NCBI RefSeq assembly: GCF_042661025.1
Contig: NZ_JBHSWH010000001.1
Span: 558,001 to 622,000, forward strand
Length of the DNA: 64,000 nucleotides
DNA from: Flexivirga alba
Lineage (GTDB): Bacteria; Actinomycetota; Actinomycetes; Actinomycetales; Dermatophilaceae
Reading direction: 5' to 3'
The translations under genes and the position numbers were made by a program. Of this stretch, positions 8,727-16,731 are shown piece by piece (within the stretch, counting starts at the first letter, position 1; each line of letters opens with the position of its first letter). A model generated the notes under the pieces. That model did no database searches, was not told the origin of the DNA, and saw nothing but the letters and a program-made list of their open reading frames with translations.

Positions 8727-9188
8727 CTATCGGATCGAGACGGTGATCTCGACCTCGACGGGTGCGTCCAGGGGCAGCACAGCGACGCCGACGGCGGAGC
8801 GGGCGTGTGCGCCGGCCTCGCCGAATGCCTTGGCCAGCAACTCGCTCGCGCCGTTGATGACGGCGGGCTGGCCGGTGAAGCTCGGGTCGCTCGCGACGAA
8901 TCCGACGACCTTGACGACCCGGCTGACCTTGTCGAGGTCGCCGATCTGCGACTTCACCGCGGCGATCGCGTTGAGTGCACAGGTCTGCGCCAGCTTTGCG
9001 GCATCCTCCGCAGTGACCTCGGCGCCGACCTTTCCGGTCGCACCGAGCTTGCCGTCGACGACGGGCAGCTGGCCGGAGGTGTAGACCAAGTCGCCCTCCT
9101 GGACCACCGGAACGTATGCCGCGACGGGCGCGGCCACCTCGGGCACCTGCAGACCCAACTCGGCCAGGCGGTCTTCAACTGCGGACAT
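8727..9188 (-). CDS. RidA/YjgF-family protein (Rv3678c-like)
   Basis: The 153 aa RidA-superfamily protein shows the conserved tail ARSAVGVAVLPLDAPVEVEI, whose Arg aligns with the imine-binding arginine of RidA. Enzymes of this family hydrolyse reactive enamines/imines. The N-terminus (MSAVEDRLAELGLQVP) and length fit the actinobacterial Rv3678c group rather than short canonical RidA. It follows the DUF4177 gene by 3 bp and precedes the Nudix gene, suggesting one operon. The dadA-like oxidase nearby produces imines, which makes a detoxifying link plausible. Confidence 0.88.
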   Translation of the reverse strand: MSAVEDRLAELGLQVPEVAAPVAAYVPVVQEGDLVYTSGQLPVVDGKLGATGKVGAEVTAEDAAKLAQTCALNAIAAVKSQIGDLDKVSRVVKVVGFVASDPSFTGQPAVINGASELLAKAFGEAGAHARSAVGVAVLPLDAPVEVEITVSIR

Positions 9189-9191
9189 CTG

Positions 9192-9350
9192 TCACTGCTC
9201 CTTCGGACGCTTCAAATAGGCAACGATGCTGTTGCCGTCGGGGCCGGGCACCACTTGCACGAGCTCCCAGCCGTCCTCGCCCCACTGGTCGAGGATCTGC
9301 TTGGTGGCATGGACGATCAGCGGCACCGTTGCGTATTCCCAGGTAGTCAT
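9192..9350 (-). CDS. DUF4177 domain-containing protein
   Basis: This 52 aa protein is encoded on the minus strand from the ATG at 9350: MTTWEYATVPLIVHATKQIL, then DQWGEDGWELVQVVPGPDG and a tail ending YLKRPKEQ. It matches the small conserved DUF4177 proteins (Rv3678A in M. tuberculosis) that sit directly upstream of RidA in many actinobacteria. Function is unknown. It is 3 bp from the RidA start, which implies co-transcription. The WEY and GWELV residues are the family hallmarks. Confidence 0.87.
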   Translation of the reverse strand: MTTWEYATVPLIVHATKQILDQWGEDGWELVQVVPGPDGNSIVAYLKRPKEQ

Positions 9351-9381
9351 GCCGTCACCCTATTCCCGGACGATTTCCATC

Positions 9382-9468
9382 GACCGAGAGGAGTACCGCC
9401 CGACCGATAGGAGTACGGAAACACCCATTTTTGGTACTCCCCTCAGTCAGTAGGTACTCCTCTCGGTC
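9382..9468. repeat. 87-nt nested-hairpin element, copy 2
   Basis: The outer stem is 17 bp perfect (9381-9397 with 9453-9469). The inner stem pairs 12 of 15 (9402-9416 with 9434-9448). Four 16-nt units begin at 9382, 9402, 9433 and 9453, exactly the spacing seen at 2656, 2676, 2707 and 2727. Example unit: GACCGAGAGGAGTACC. It lies between the dadA-like stop and the start of the DUF4177 gene, both on the minus strand. Confidence 0.85.
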
Positions 9469-9500
9469 GTGGAGAGGGCGGGGTATGACGACCCGGCTGC

Positions 9501-10784
9501 TCATCGCGTCGGGCTGAAGGGCAGCAGCTCGGGCGGGGTGACGCCGGTGACCATCTGCTCGGCCAGCAGCTGACCGGACAACGGGCCGAGGGTGATGCCC
9601 CACATGCCGTGACCGCCGTTGGAGAACACCCGCGGCACGTTGGTCGGGCCGACCAACGGGAGGCCGTCAACGGTGACCGGGCGGCCACCGACCCAGGTGT
9701 CCTGCCGGTCGTCCCAATCGACACCGGAGAGAAGCGGTTTCGCGTTCTTGACGATCGCCTGGACCCGCTCGTCGTGCAGCGGCTCCTCGGTGCCGGCGAA
9801 CTCCATCGTGCCGCCGACGCGCAGCCGATCACCGAGCGGCGTGCACGCGACCCGCTCGAAGGGGAAGTAGACGGGGCACGCCACCGGCCGGGCATCGGGG
9901 TCGGTGACCGACACCGAGAAGCTGTAACCACGCCCGGCGCGCAGCGCAGTGCGCACACCGCAGGCCTTGGCCAGCTCCGGCAACCACGCACCGGTCGCGA
10001 TGACGACGGCGTCGCCGGAGATCGGTTCACCGCTGACCATCTCGACGGTGACACCGCCGGGTCCGTGGCGCAGCGCCCGGGCGTTGGAGCCGATGACGAT
10101 CTTGCCGCCGCGATCGGCGACGGCGTGGGCGAGCGCGTCGACATACTCACCGGGGTTGATGTAGCGCTGGCCACCGAGCCGGATGGCCTTCTCGACGTCG
10201 GCGCTGACGATCGGCAGCTCGGCCCGCAAGGTGGCGTTGTCGACCTCGGTCGCCTCGAGCTCCAGACCGGCCTCGCGGATCAGCTTGACCTCGTGCTCCA
10301 GGCCGGCGGCGTCCTCGGCGCGGCGGAATGCGGCCATGATCGGCGCATCGTGCGACTTCGCCTGCACGCCGTGGTCCTCGAGGAACTGGTAGGCCTCGAT
10401 CGCGCGGCGGTTGACCGGGACGTACTTGTCCATGGTCCGCTTCCACTGGCCGGGCGTGCAGCGTCGCGCGAAGCCGAGCAGGAAGGCCGCCAGCTTGGGG
10501 TCCGGCTTCATCGGGATGTAGAGCGGCGAGTCGGGGTCGAGCAGCGCCTTCAGCCCGTACTTGATGATCGACGGGTCGGACAGTGGCACGCACAGGCCGG
10601 GTGACACCCAGCCGGCGTTGCCCCATGAACTGCCCGCAGCCACGCCGGACCGCTCCACGACCGTCACCTCGACGCCGCGTTCCTGCAGGTGCCACGCCGT
10701 CGACAGGCCGACCATGCCGGCTCCGATGATGACGACGTGAGGAGTGCCTTGACCCTTGGCGGGCCGAAGGGGTTCGAGCGCCAT
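9501..10784 (-). CDS. dadA: FAD-dependent D-amino-acid dehydrogenase (DadA-like)
   Basis: The 427 aa flavoprotein of the DAO family has an N-terminal Rossmann motif (VVIIGAGMVGLSTAW, about residues 15-29), the DadA-like SGVAAGSSWGNAGWVSPG, a central GEYVDALAHAV, and the C-terminal FAD-binding GHGMWGITLGPLSGQLLA. DadA oxidises D-amino acids to imino/keto acids and passes electrons to the respiratory chain. The ATG at 10784, preceded by AAGGAA, is chosen over an upstream ATG. A RidA-family gene lies downstream. The substrate cannot be read from sequence; other amine oxidations are possible. Confidence 0.85.
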   Translation of the reverse strand: MALEPLRPAKGQGTPHVVIIGAGMVGLSTAWHLQERGVEVTVVERSGVAAGSSWGNAGWVSPGLCVPLSDPSIIKYGLKALLDPDSPLYIPMKPDPKLAAFLLGFARRCTPGQWKRTMDKYVPVNRRAIEAYQFLEDHGVQAKSHDAPIMAAFRRAEDAAGLEHEVKLIREAGLELEATEVDNATLRAELPIVSADVEKAIRLGGQRYINPGEYVDALAHAVADRGGKIVIGSNARALRHGPGGVTVEMVSGEPISGDAVVIATGAWLPELAKACGVRTALRAGRGYSFSVSVTDPDARPVACPVYFPFERVACTPLGDRLRVGGTMEFAGTEEPLHDERVQAIVKNAKPLLSGVDWDDRQDTWVGGRPVTVDGLPLVGPTNVPRVFSNGGHGMWGITLGPLSGQLLAEQMVTGVTPPELLPFSPTR

Positions 10785-10911
10785 TGCCCATTCCTTTATC
10801 CGGGGTGAGTTCGTTACCGCGCTTCGGACGGTAGCAATGATTCGGTTTCGAAGAGTCACCGGTGCGCCAACTGGCCAGTAGGGTCCCGCCCGTCAGCCGC
10901 CAGGAGGAGCG

Positions 10912-11310
10912 TCAGCCCACGGCGTCATACAACTCGCGGGCGCGCTGCACGCTCGTCATGTTGTGCTCCGCCCACTCCTTGACGTGGCTGATCGGGATCA
11001 ACAGGGAGCCGCCGAGCGGCGTCAGTTCGTAGTCCACTCGGACCGGCACCGACGGCGTCACCGTGCGCTCGACCAGCCCGTCGCGCTCCAGTGAACGCAG
11101 CGTCTGCGTCAGCATCTTCTGACTCACGCCCGCCAGCTTCGCGGCGAGTCCCGAATAGCGCAGCGGACCATCCTGGAGGGCGCACATGACGAGCGTCACC
11201 CACTTGTCGGAGATGCGATCCAGCAACTGGCGACTCGGGCACTCTGCCAGGTAGGCGTCGTATGCGACCTTCGCCTCGCGCTTCTTCTGCTCCACCGTGC
11301 GAGTGGCCAT
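10912..11310 (-). CDS. HxlR-family winged-helix transcriptional regulator
   Basis: The 132 aa protein has the HxlR hallmarks: one cysteine near the start (AECPSRQLLDRI), SDKWVTLVMCAL, then GPLRYSGLAAKLAGVSQKML and LERDGLVERTVTPSVPVRVDY. Many such regulators sense electrophiles or oxidants through the N-terminal Cys and control a divergent oxidoreductase. That is the arrangement here: the quinone-oxidoreductase gene starts 110 bp away on the opposite strand. Confidence 0.92.
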   Translation of the reverse strand: MATRTVEQKKREAKVAYDAYLAECPSRQLLDRISDKWVTLVMCALQDGPLRYSGLAAKLAGVSQKMLTQTLRSLERDGLVERTVTPSVPVRVDYELTPLGGSLLIPISHVKEWAEHNMTSVQRARELYDAVG

Positions 11311-11327
11311 GGCTTACCTCCAGGTAT

Positions 11328-11367
11328 GTACACAACTTTTGGGTGCCTACTTCCCAACAGAGTGTAC
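11328..11367. promoter_or_regulatory. Nested inverted repeats in the HxlR/oxidoreductase divergent promoter
   Basis: GTACAC (11328-11333) mirrors GTGTAC (11362-11367), and inside it TTGGG (11339-11343) mirrors CCCAA (11353-11357). The spot is central between the two start codons, as expected for an operator shared by the regulator and its target. No experimental basis. Confidence 0.45.
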
Positions 11368-11420
11368 GGCGGGTTTGAATCGCTGCAACAACGAAGTCGT
11401 CATACACGAAGGTGGAAGTC

Positions 11421-12299
11421 ATGAAAACCCTTGTTTCCCAATCAGGTTCGCAACCTCGCATTGTCGATGCACCGGATGCCGCCCCATCCGCCGGCGAGGT
11501 GGTCATCACGGTCGAGGCGGCCGCAGTCAATCCGGCAGACCTGATGGTCGCGTCCGGGGCGGCCCGCAATGTCTTCCAGCTCCCCGAATCGGTCGGCATC
11601 GGCTGGGACGTCGCGGGACTCATCGCCGCTACGGGGGACGGCGTGACCGACTTCGAAATCGGCGACCGAGTGGCTGCCATGCACGACAACATGGCCGCGG
11701 CCGCACGCAGCCACGCCGACCGGGTCGTCGTGCCCGCCGCGTCCGTCGCACACGTGCCGGCAGACCTGAAGACCGAGGAAGCCGCCACGGTGCCGCTCAA
11801 CGCGCTGACCGCGCAGCAGGCCCTGCGGTTGCTCGGTCGGTCCGAGGGCCGACGGCTGCTCGTGACCGGGGCAGCAGGCGGGGTCGGCGGCTACGCAATC
11901 GCTCTCGCCGCCGCGGATGGCTGGCAGGTCGACGGCCTCGCCCGGGAGAGCGACCGTGCGTTCGTCGAGTCCACCGGTGCGCAGCTGGTGACCAGTGCCG
12001 GGCCGGAGCCGTATGACGCCATCCTCGACGCCGCGTCGCTCGGCGACATCGCCGCGTTGCGGGACGGCGGGGACTACCTCAGTCTCGTCGGCGACACCTC
12101 CGAGCGGGGCCGTGGCATCCGCGCCCTCGCCGTCGGGGTGCACGCCGACGGCGCAGCGCTCACCGACCTGCTGGCTCGGAGCGCCACCGGCGAACTGCGC
12201 CCGCGGGTGGCCGCCACCTATCCGTTCGAGGACCATGCGGCGGCGTATGCCGACACGGCGCGTCCCGGGTCGCGCGGTCGCGTTCTCCTCCTCCCGTGA
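11421..12299 (+). CDS. NADP-dependent zinc-independent alcohol dehydrogenase/quinone oxidoreductase
   Basis: The 292 aa medium-chain reductase has an N-terminal GroES-like domain (VEAAAVNPADLMVASG) and a Rossmann domain (LLVTGAAGGVGGYAI). It lacks the zinc-ligand cysteines, as in QOR/zeta-crystallin reductases. The product probably reduces quinones or alpha,beta-unsaturated carbonyls with NADPH. The ATG at 11421 has AAGGTGG seven bases upstream. The divergent HxlR gene suggests induction by reactive electrophiles. Confidence 0.9.
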   Translation: MKTLVSQSGSQPRIVDAPDAAPSAGEVVITVEAAAVNPADLMVASGAARNVFQLPESVGIGWDVAGLIAATGDGVTDFEIGDRVAAMHDNMAAAARSHADRVVVPAASVAHVPADLKTEEAATVPLNALTAQQALRLLGRSEGRRLLVTGAAGGVGGYAIALAAADGWQVDGLARESDRAFVESTGAQLVTSAGPEPYDAILDAASLGDIAALRDGGDYLSLVGDTSERGRGIRALAVGVHADGAALTDLLARSATGELRPRVAATYPFEDHAAAYADTARPGSRGRVLLLP

Positions 12300-12314
12300 C
12301 CTAATGTCCGCGGT

Positions 12315-13037
12315 ATGTCCGTGCTGACCGCTCCCTCCCCGCCGCCCGACCGGACCATCGCGTATGGCGCATCACCGGACCAGGTGTACGACGTCCGCCG
12401 ACCGGTCGGAGCGGCGAGGCGGGCGACGGTTGTCGTCATACACGGTGGGTTCTGGCGGCCGGCATACGACCGCACGCACGCTGGTCAGCAGTCAAAAGCA
12501 CTGGCAACACACAGTTTTCACGTGGCCACCATCGAATATCGGCGCGTCCCGGGCGACTGGCCGGCAATGGCCGCTGACGTGCTGGCGGCTATCAGTGCCG
12601 TGGCTGCCGATCCGGAACTGCCCGACGACATCGTGCTGCTCGGGCACTCCGCGGGCGGTCACCTCGCGACGTGGGCGGCATACCAGCCGGAGATCGCGGT
12701 CACCGGTGTCGTCTCGCTCGCCGGTTGCGTCGACCTGCACCTGACGCGCGACCTGCACCTGGGCGACGGAGCGGCCGACGCCCTGATGGGCTCCGCCCCC
12801 GAAGCTGTATGGCGCGCCGCCGACCCCGCGATGCTCGGACGCCCACCGGCGCAGGTCCGCTTGATCCACGGAGCGGCCGACGACCGCGTGCCGGTCGAGG
12901 TGTCGGAGAGCTACCAAGCCGCCGCAGACGCCGCCATACCGCTGCAGGTGCTGGCCGGTTGCGGTCACTACGAGCTCATCGACCCCGCGACACCACAGTT
13001 CGCGCACACGGTCGCTGCTGTCGAAGCGCTCCTCTGA
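12315..13037 (+). CDS. Alpha/beta hydrolase (esterase/formamidase-like)
   Basis: The 240 aa alpha/beta hydrolase has the oxyanion motif VVIHGGFWRPAYDR, nucleophile elbow LLGHSAGGHLA (Ser near residue 114), an Asp in HGAADDRVPVE and a His in GCGHYELIDP. The HGGFW plus GHSAGGH pattern resembles the BD-FAE/kynurenine-formamidase-like branch, but the family is broad and the substrate is not readable. It starts 15 bp after the oxidoreductase stop and may share its transcript. Confidence 0.85.
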   Translation: MSVLTAPSPPPDRTIAYGASPDQVYDVRRPVGAARRATVVVIHGGFWRPAYDRTHAGQQSKALATHSFHVATIEYRRVPGDWPAMAADVLAAISAVAADPELPDDIVLLGHSAGGHLATWAAYQPEIAVTGVVSLAGCVDLHLTRDLHLGDGAADALMGSAPEAVWRAADPAMLGRPPAQVRLIHGAADDRVPVEVSESYQAAADAAIPLQVLAGCGHYELIDPATPQFAHTVAAVEALL

Positions 13038-13044
13038 CGGCCGA

Positions 13045-14040
13045 TCAGTCCAGGGTCCTGGGCAGGCCGAAGTATGGCGCGAGCGTCGTCTCGAACCGGG
13101 TCAGCTCGCAGATCCGGCCGCCGTCGACCCCGAGCACGTAGAGACCGGTGAGATGCCGGATGCCGGTCCCCCGGTCGCGCGAATAGGCACCCCAGGCGGG
13201 CTGGCCATTGGCACGCACCGGCACCAGCCGGTCGCTCTGCCGCCAGTGCGGGTGGATCGCGGTGAAGAAGCGATGCACTGCCTCCGTGCCGCGATATTCG
13301 AAGGGCAACGGCGGCATCCGCACCCACACGTCGTCGCTCATCAACGCCACGAGCCCGTCGACGTCGTGCTCGCTGAAAGCCGTCACGAACCGATCGAGCA
13401 GCACCTGCTCGACGGACTCATCGGTAGGCGTCGGCTGGCCGGCGACCTGCGCCGCGTCCAGGGTCGCTCGGGCTCGTTTGAGTGCGTTGGTGACTGCGTC
13501 CTCGGTCAGGTCGAGCAACTCGGCCGCCTCTTTGGCCCGGTAGCCGAGCACGTCCCGCATCAGCAGCGCTGCTCGCTGGTTGGGCGGCAGCAACTGGACC
13601 GCGGTGATGAAAGCTAGCGAAATCGCTTCTCGCGCCTCGTAACGAGCCTCCGGACCCGGGACCCGGTCGGGCAGCTCCTCCAGCAACACGTCGGGGTAGG
13701 GCTGTAGCCAGGGCACCTCGCCCAGCCGCGTCGGCTCCGGCGCCGGCACGGGCATGGCCGCCGCCGTTGTCGCCGGCTGCCGCTTCGCCGAACGCAGGTG
13801 GTTCAGGCACCTGTTGGTGGCGATGCGGTAGAGCCAGGTCCGGACCGACGAGCGTCCCTCGAAACCGGCGAGACCGAGCCACGCCGCGAGGAGGGTGTCC
13901 TGCAACACGTCCTCCGCGTCCTGGACGGAACCGAGCATCCGGTAGCAGTGCACATGCAGCTCACGATGGTGCGGCTCGACCAGGGCGGTGAACGCCTCAC
14001 GGTCCCCGGCGCGCGCCCGCTCGAGCAGTTCTGCCGACAT
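13045..14040 (-). CDS. ECF RNA polymerase sigma factor with SnoaL-like C-terminal domain (SigG-type)
   Basis: The 331 aa protein has sigma region 2 (HCYRMLGSVQDAEDVLQDTL and RTWLYRIATNRCLNHL) and region 4 (LPPNQRAALLMRDVLGYRAK, LLDLTEDAVTNALKRAR). A SnoaL-like domain follows (about residues 215-325: VTAFSEHDVDGLVALMSDDV). ECF groups with fused SnoaL domains usually lack a classical anti-sigma gene, and the C-terminal domain is thought to control activity. It is divergent from the MFS gene, a plausible target, with 173 bp between the starts. Confidence 0.92.
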   Translation of the reverse strand: MSAELLERARAGDREAFTALVEPHHRELHVHCYRMLGSVQDAEDVLQDTLLAAWLGLAGFEGRSSVRTWLYRIATNRCLNHLRSAKRQPATTAAAMPVPAPEPTRLGEVPWLQPYPDVLLEELPDRVPGPEARYEAREAISLAFITAVQLLPPNQRAALLMRDVLGYRAKEAAELLDLTEDAVTNALKRARATLDAAQVAGQPTPTDESVEQVLLDRFVTAFSEHDVDGLVALMSDDVWVRMPPLPFEYRGTEAVHRFFTAIHPHWRQSDRLVPVRANGQPAWGAYSRDRGTGIRHLTGLYVLGVDGGRICELTRFETTLAPYFGLPRTLD

Positions 14041-14213
14041 CAGCGGCCTCCTTCTCCTCGGTCCGCCCGGACATGGGTCCGGGACATGAGTACTGACACC
14101 GCAGAACCGCAGAACTGGTCGCGCTCCGGAGACCAGTTTCCGGCACGGGTCGTGTCTGCACTTCCGAACGGGCGCGAAGCAAACCGCACCTGCACAGAAG
14201 TGGAGAAGGACCC

Positions 14214-15683
14214 ATGTCGATCACTCGAACCCTCAACGACACGAACACTGTTGCACCACCGACCACCAACGCTCCCCGAACGGTCTGGACCCTGGTCCTA
14301 GCCTCGCTCGGAGTCTTCATGACCGCGCTGGACACGCTGGTCGTCGCCAACTCACTGCCCGCGCTGCGACATAGCCTGCACGCCAGTCTCGGCGACCTGG
14401 AGTGGACGGTCAACGCCTACAACCTGGCCTTCGCGGTGGCCCTGCTGACCGGCGCCGCACTCGGCGACCGATACGGCCGCAAACGGATGTACTGCATCGG
14501 CTTGCTCGGCTTCACCTGCGCCTCGGCCGCGGCCGCGTCGTCACCCACGGTCGGCACCCTGATCGCTGCGCGCGGCGCCCAAGGCCTTGCGGCGGCGATC
14601 GTCATGCCGATGACGTTGACCCTGATCAGCGAGGCGTTCCCTGCCGAGAAGCGTGGTGCCGCCATCGGTCTGTGGGGCGGCATCACCGGGCTGGCGGTCG
14701 CGCTCGGGCCGGTCGTCGGTGGCGCCATCGTCGGCGGCATCAGCTGGCACTGGATCTTCTGGCTGAACGTCCCGATCGGCATCGTGCTGATTCCGTTGTC
14801 GATTGCCCGCCTCACCGAGAGTCACGGACCGCGCTCGCAACTCGACATCGTCGGCCTGCTGCTGGCCGGCGCCGGCCTCTCCGGCATCACCTGGGGCCTG
14901 ATCCGGTCGAGCAGCATCGGTTGGGCACGGCCCGAAACCATCACCTCGCTCGTCCTCGGGGTGGCGCTGGTCGCCGCATTCCTGCAGTGGGAACGGCGCA
15001 CGGCGACCCCGATGCTGTCGGCCGGCCTGTTCCGCTCCCGCGCCTTCAACGCCGCCAACGGGGTCAGCTTCTTCATGTACGCCTCACTCTTCGGCGTGCT
15101 GTTCCTGATGATGCAGTTCCTGCAGACAGCCCTCGGATATTCACCGCTGCAGGCCGGGCTGCGCACCCTGCCATGGACCGGTGCCCCGATGATCGTCGCG
15201 CCACTGGCCGGGGCACTCGCCGATCGGATCGGCAACCGCCCGCTGCTGCTGGCCGGCTTGACCCTGCAGGCCTGCGGGCTGGGCTGGGTCGCGGCGATCG
15301 CGGCACCCGGCATGGACTACACCTGGCTCGCGGTCGCACTCGGCGTCGCCGGTGCCGGGATCTCGATGTGCTTCCCGACCGTGGCCAACGCGGTCGTCGG
15401 CTCGGTTCAGCCCGCCGAGATCGGCATCGCGTCCGGCACCAACAGCTCGCTGCGCGAGATCGGCGGCGTCTTCGGTGTCGCGATCCTGAGCAGCGTGTTC
15501 GCCCACCCCGGCGTCTTCGCCTCGGCGAGCGCTTTCGTCGACCACTTCCAGACCGCCGTGTGGGTCGGAGCGGCGTTCTCCGCGCTCGGCATACCTGTGG
15601 CCGCTGCCCTGCCCGGGCGCCGGCGCGGGACACCGACACCGCACCGGACCGAGGAGTCGGTCGTCGACCCAGTCCTCTTCTGA
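14214..15683 (+). CDS. MFS drug/efflux transporter, DHA2 (EmrB/QacA) family
   Basis: The 489 aa transporter has about 14 predicted transmembrane segments. Motif A is LGDRYGRKRMYCIGL, and motif C-like glycine-rich sequence (LGPVVGGAIVGGISWHWIFW) is followed by the DHA2-type NVPIGIVLIPL. It probably exports drugs or toxic metabolites using the proton gradient. A GGAG ribosome site precedes the ATG at 14214. The divergent SnoaL-fused sigma factor may control it. The substrate is unknown. Confidence 0.92.
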   Translation: MSITRTLNDTNTVAPPTTNAPRTVWTLVLASLGVFMTALDTLVVANSLPALRHSLHASLGDLEWTVNAYNLAFAVALLTGAALGDRYGRKRMYCIGLLGFTCASAAAASSPTVGTLIAARGAQGLAAAIVMPMTLTLISEAFPAEKRGAAIGLWGGITGLAVALGPVVGGAIVGGISWHWIFWLNVPIGIVLIPLSIARLTESHGPRSQLDIVGLLLAGAGLSGITWGLIRSSSIGWARPETITSLVLGVALVAAFLQWERRTATPMLSAGLFRSRAFNAANGVSFFMYASLFGVLFLMMQFLQTALGYSPLQAGLRTLPWTGAPMIVAPLAGALADRIGNRPLLLAGLTLQACGLGWVAAIAAPGMDYTWLAVALGVAGAGISMCFPTVANAVVGSVQPAEIGIASGTNSSLREIGGVFGVAILSSVFAHPGVFASASAFVDHFQTAVWVGAAFSALGIPVAAALPGRRRGTPTPHRTEESVVDPVLF

Positions 15684-15720
15684 GGAGCGTCGAGAGAAGG
15701 TACCCCCAAGCCCCGCTACC

Positions 15721-16731
15721 GTGAGCCCCATGACCACCGGCGATTGGGACGACGTGCGGCTGCACGTGGTGACGGGCAAGGGCGGGACCGGCAAGACGAC
15801 CGTCGCCGCAGCACTGGCGATGACCCTGGCGACCGACGGCAAGCGCGTGCTGCTCGTCGAGGTCGAAGGGCGCCAAGGCATCAGCGGCGTCTTCGACGTG
15901 CCACGCCTCGGTGACGACGAGACCCAGGTCGCGACCGGCCCGGGCGGCGGCCAGGTGATGGGCCTGTCGGTCGACGCGAAGGCCGCGTTGCTCGAATACC
16001 TGCAGATGTTCTACAAGCTCGGCATGGCCGGCGGCATGCTCGAACGCTTCGGCGTCATCGACTTCGCCACCACGGTCGCGCCCGGCCTGCGCGACGTGCT
16101 GCTGATCGGCAAGGTCTACGAGGCCGTCCGCCGTCGGCCGAGTCGCCGTGGCACCCGCAGTCCCCACTTGTATGACGCAGTCGTCCTCGACGCCCCTCCG
16201 ACCGGGCGAGTGGGCCAGTTCCTGGGGGTCAACCACGCGATGTCCGGGCTGGCCAAGATGGGTCCGGTCAAGAACCAGGCCGACGCCATCACCGCGATGT
16301 TGCAGTCGTCGCAGACGGCGGTGCACGTGGTGACCCTGCTGGAGGAGATGCCCGTGCAGGAGACCGTCGAGGCCGTGGCCGAGCTGCGCTCGCTGTCTTT
16401 GCCGCTCGGCGCGGTGGTCATCAACCAGGAGGTCACTCCCCCGATCAGCGACCACACGCTCGAGTTGCTCGCCGCCGACGACTTCGACGCCGAGCCCCTG
16501 TCGAACGACCTGACCGCCCTCGGCCTGCGCGTCGGCCCGCGCATGGTGCGCGGCCTGACCCAGACCGGCGTCGACCTCACCCAGCGACTCGCGCTGCAGG
16601 AACGCGAGCGCCGAACCCTGGAGGACCTCGACCTGCCGACCTACCACCTGCCACTGGTCCCCGGCGGCATGGACGCGGGCGGCCTGCTCGAGTTGTCCGC
16701 AGCGCTCACCGACCAAGGAGCAGGCGTATGA
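15721..16731 (+). CDS. ArsA/Get3-like ATPase, subunit 1 (Rv3679-like)
   Basis: The P-loop ATPase of about 336 aa has a deviant Walker A, TGKGGTGKTT, at residues 18-27, VVLDAPPTGRVGQFL as the switch/Walker B region, and INQEVTPP near 240. It pairs with the next gene, as Rv3679/Rv3680 do in M. tuberculosis, where the two form a Get3-like complex. No arsenic gene is nearby, so arsenite transport is unlikely. The start is GTG 15721 or ATG 15730. It overlaps the next gene by 4 bp. Confidence 0.9.
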   Translation: MSPMTTGDWDDVRLHVVTGKGGTGKTTVAAALAMTLATDGKRVLLVEVEGRQGISGVFDVPRLGDDETQVATGPGGGQVMGLSVDAKAALLEYLQMFYKLGMAGGMLERFGVIDFATTVAPGLRDVLLIGKVYEAVRRRPSRRGTRSPHLYDAVVLDAPPTGRVGQFLGVNHAMSGLAKMGPVKNQADAITAMLQSSQTAVHVVTLLEEMPVQETVEAVAELRSLSLPLGAVVINQEVTPPISDHTLELLAADDFDAEPLSNDLTALGLRVGPRMVRGLTQTGVDLTQRLALQERERRTLEDLDLPTYHLPLVPGGMDAGGLLELSAALTDQGAGV

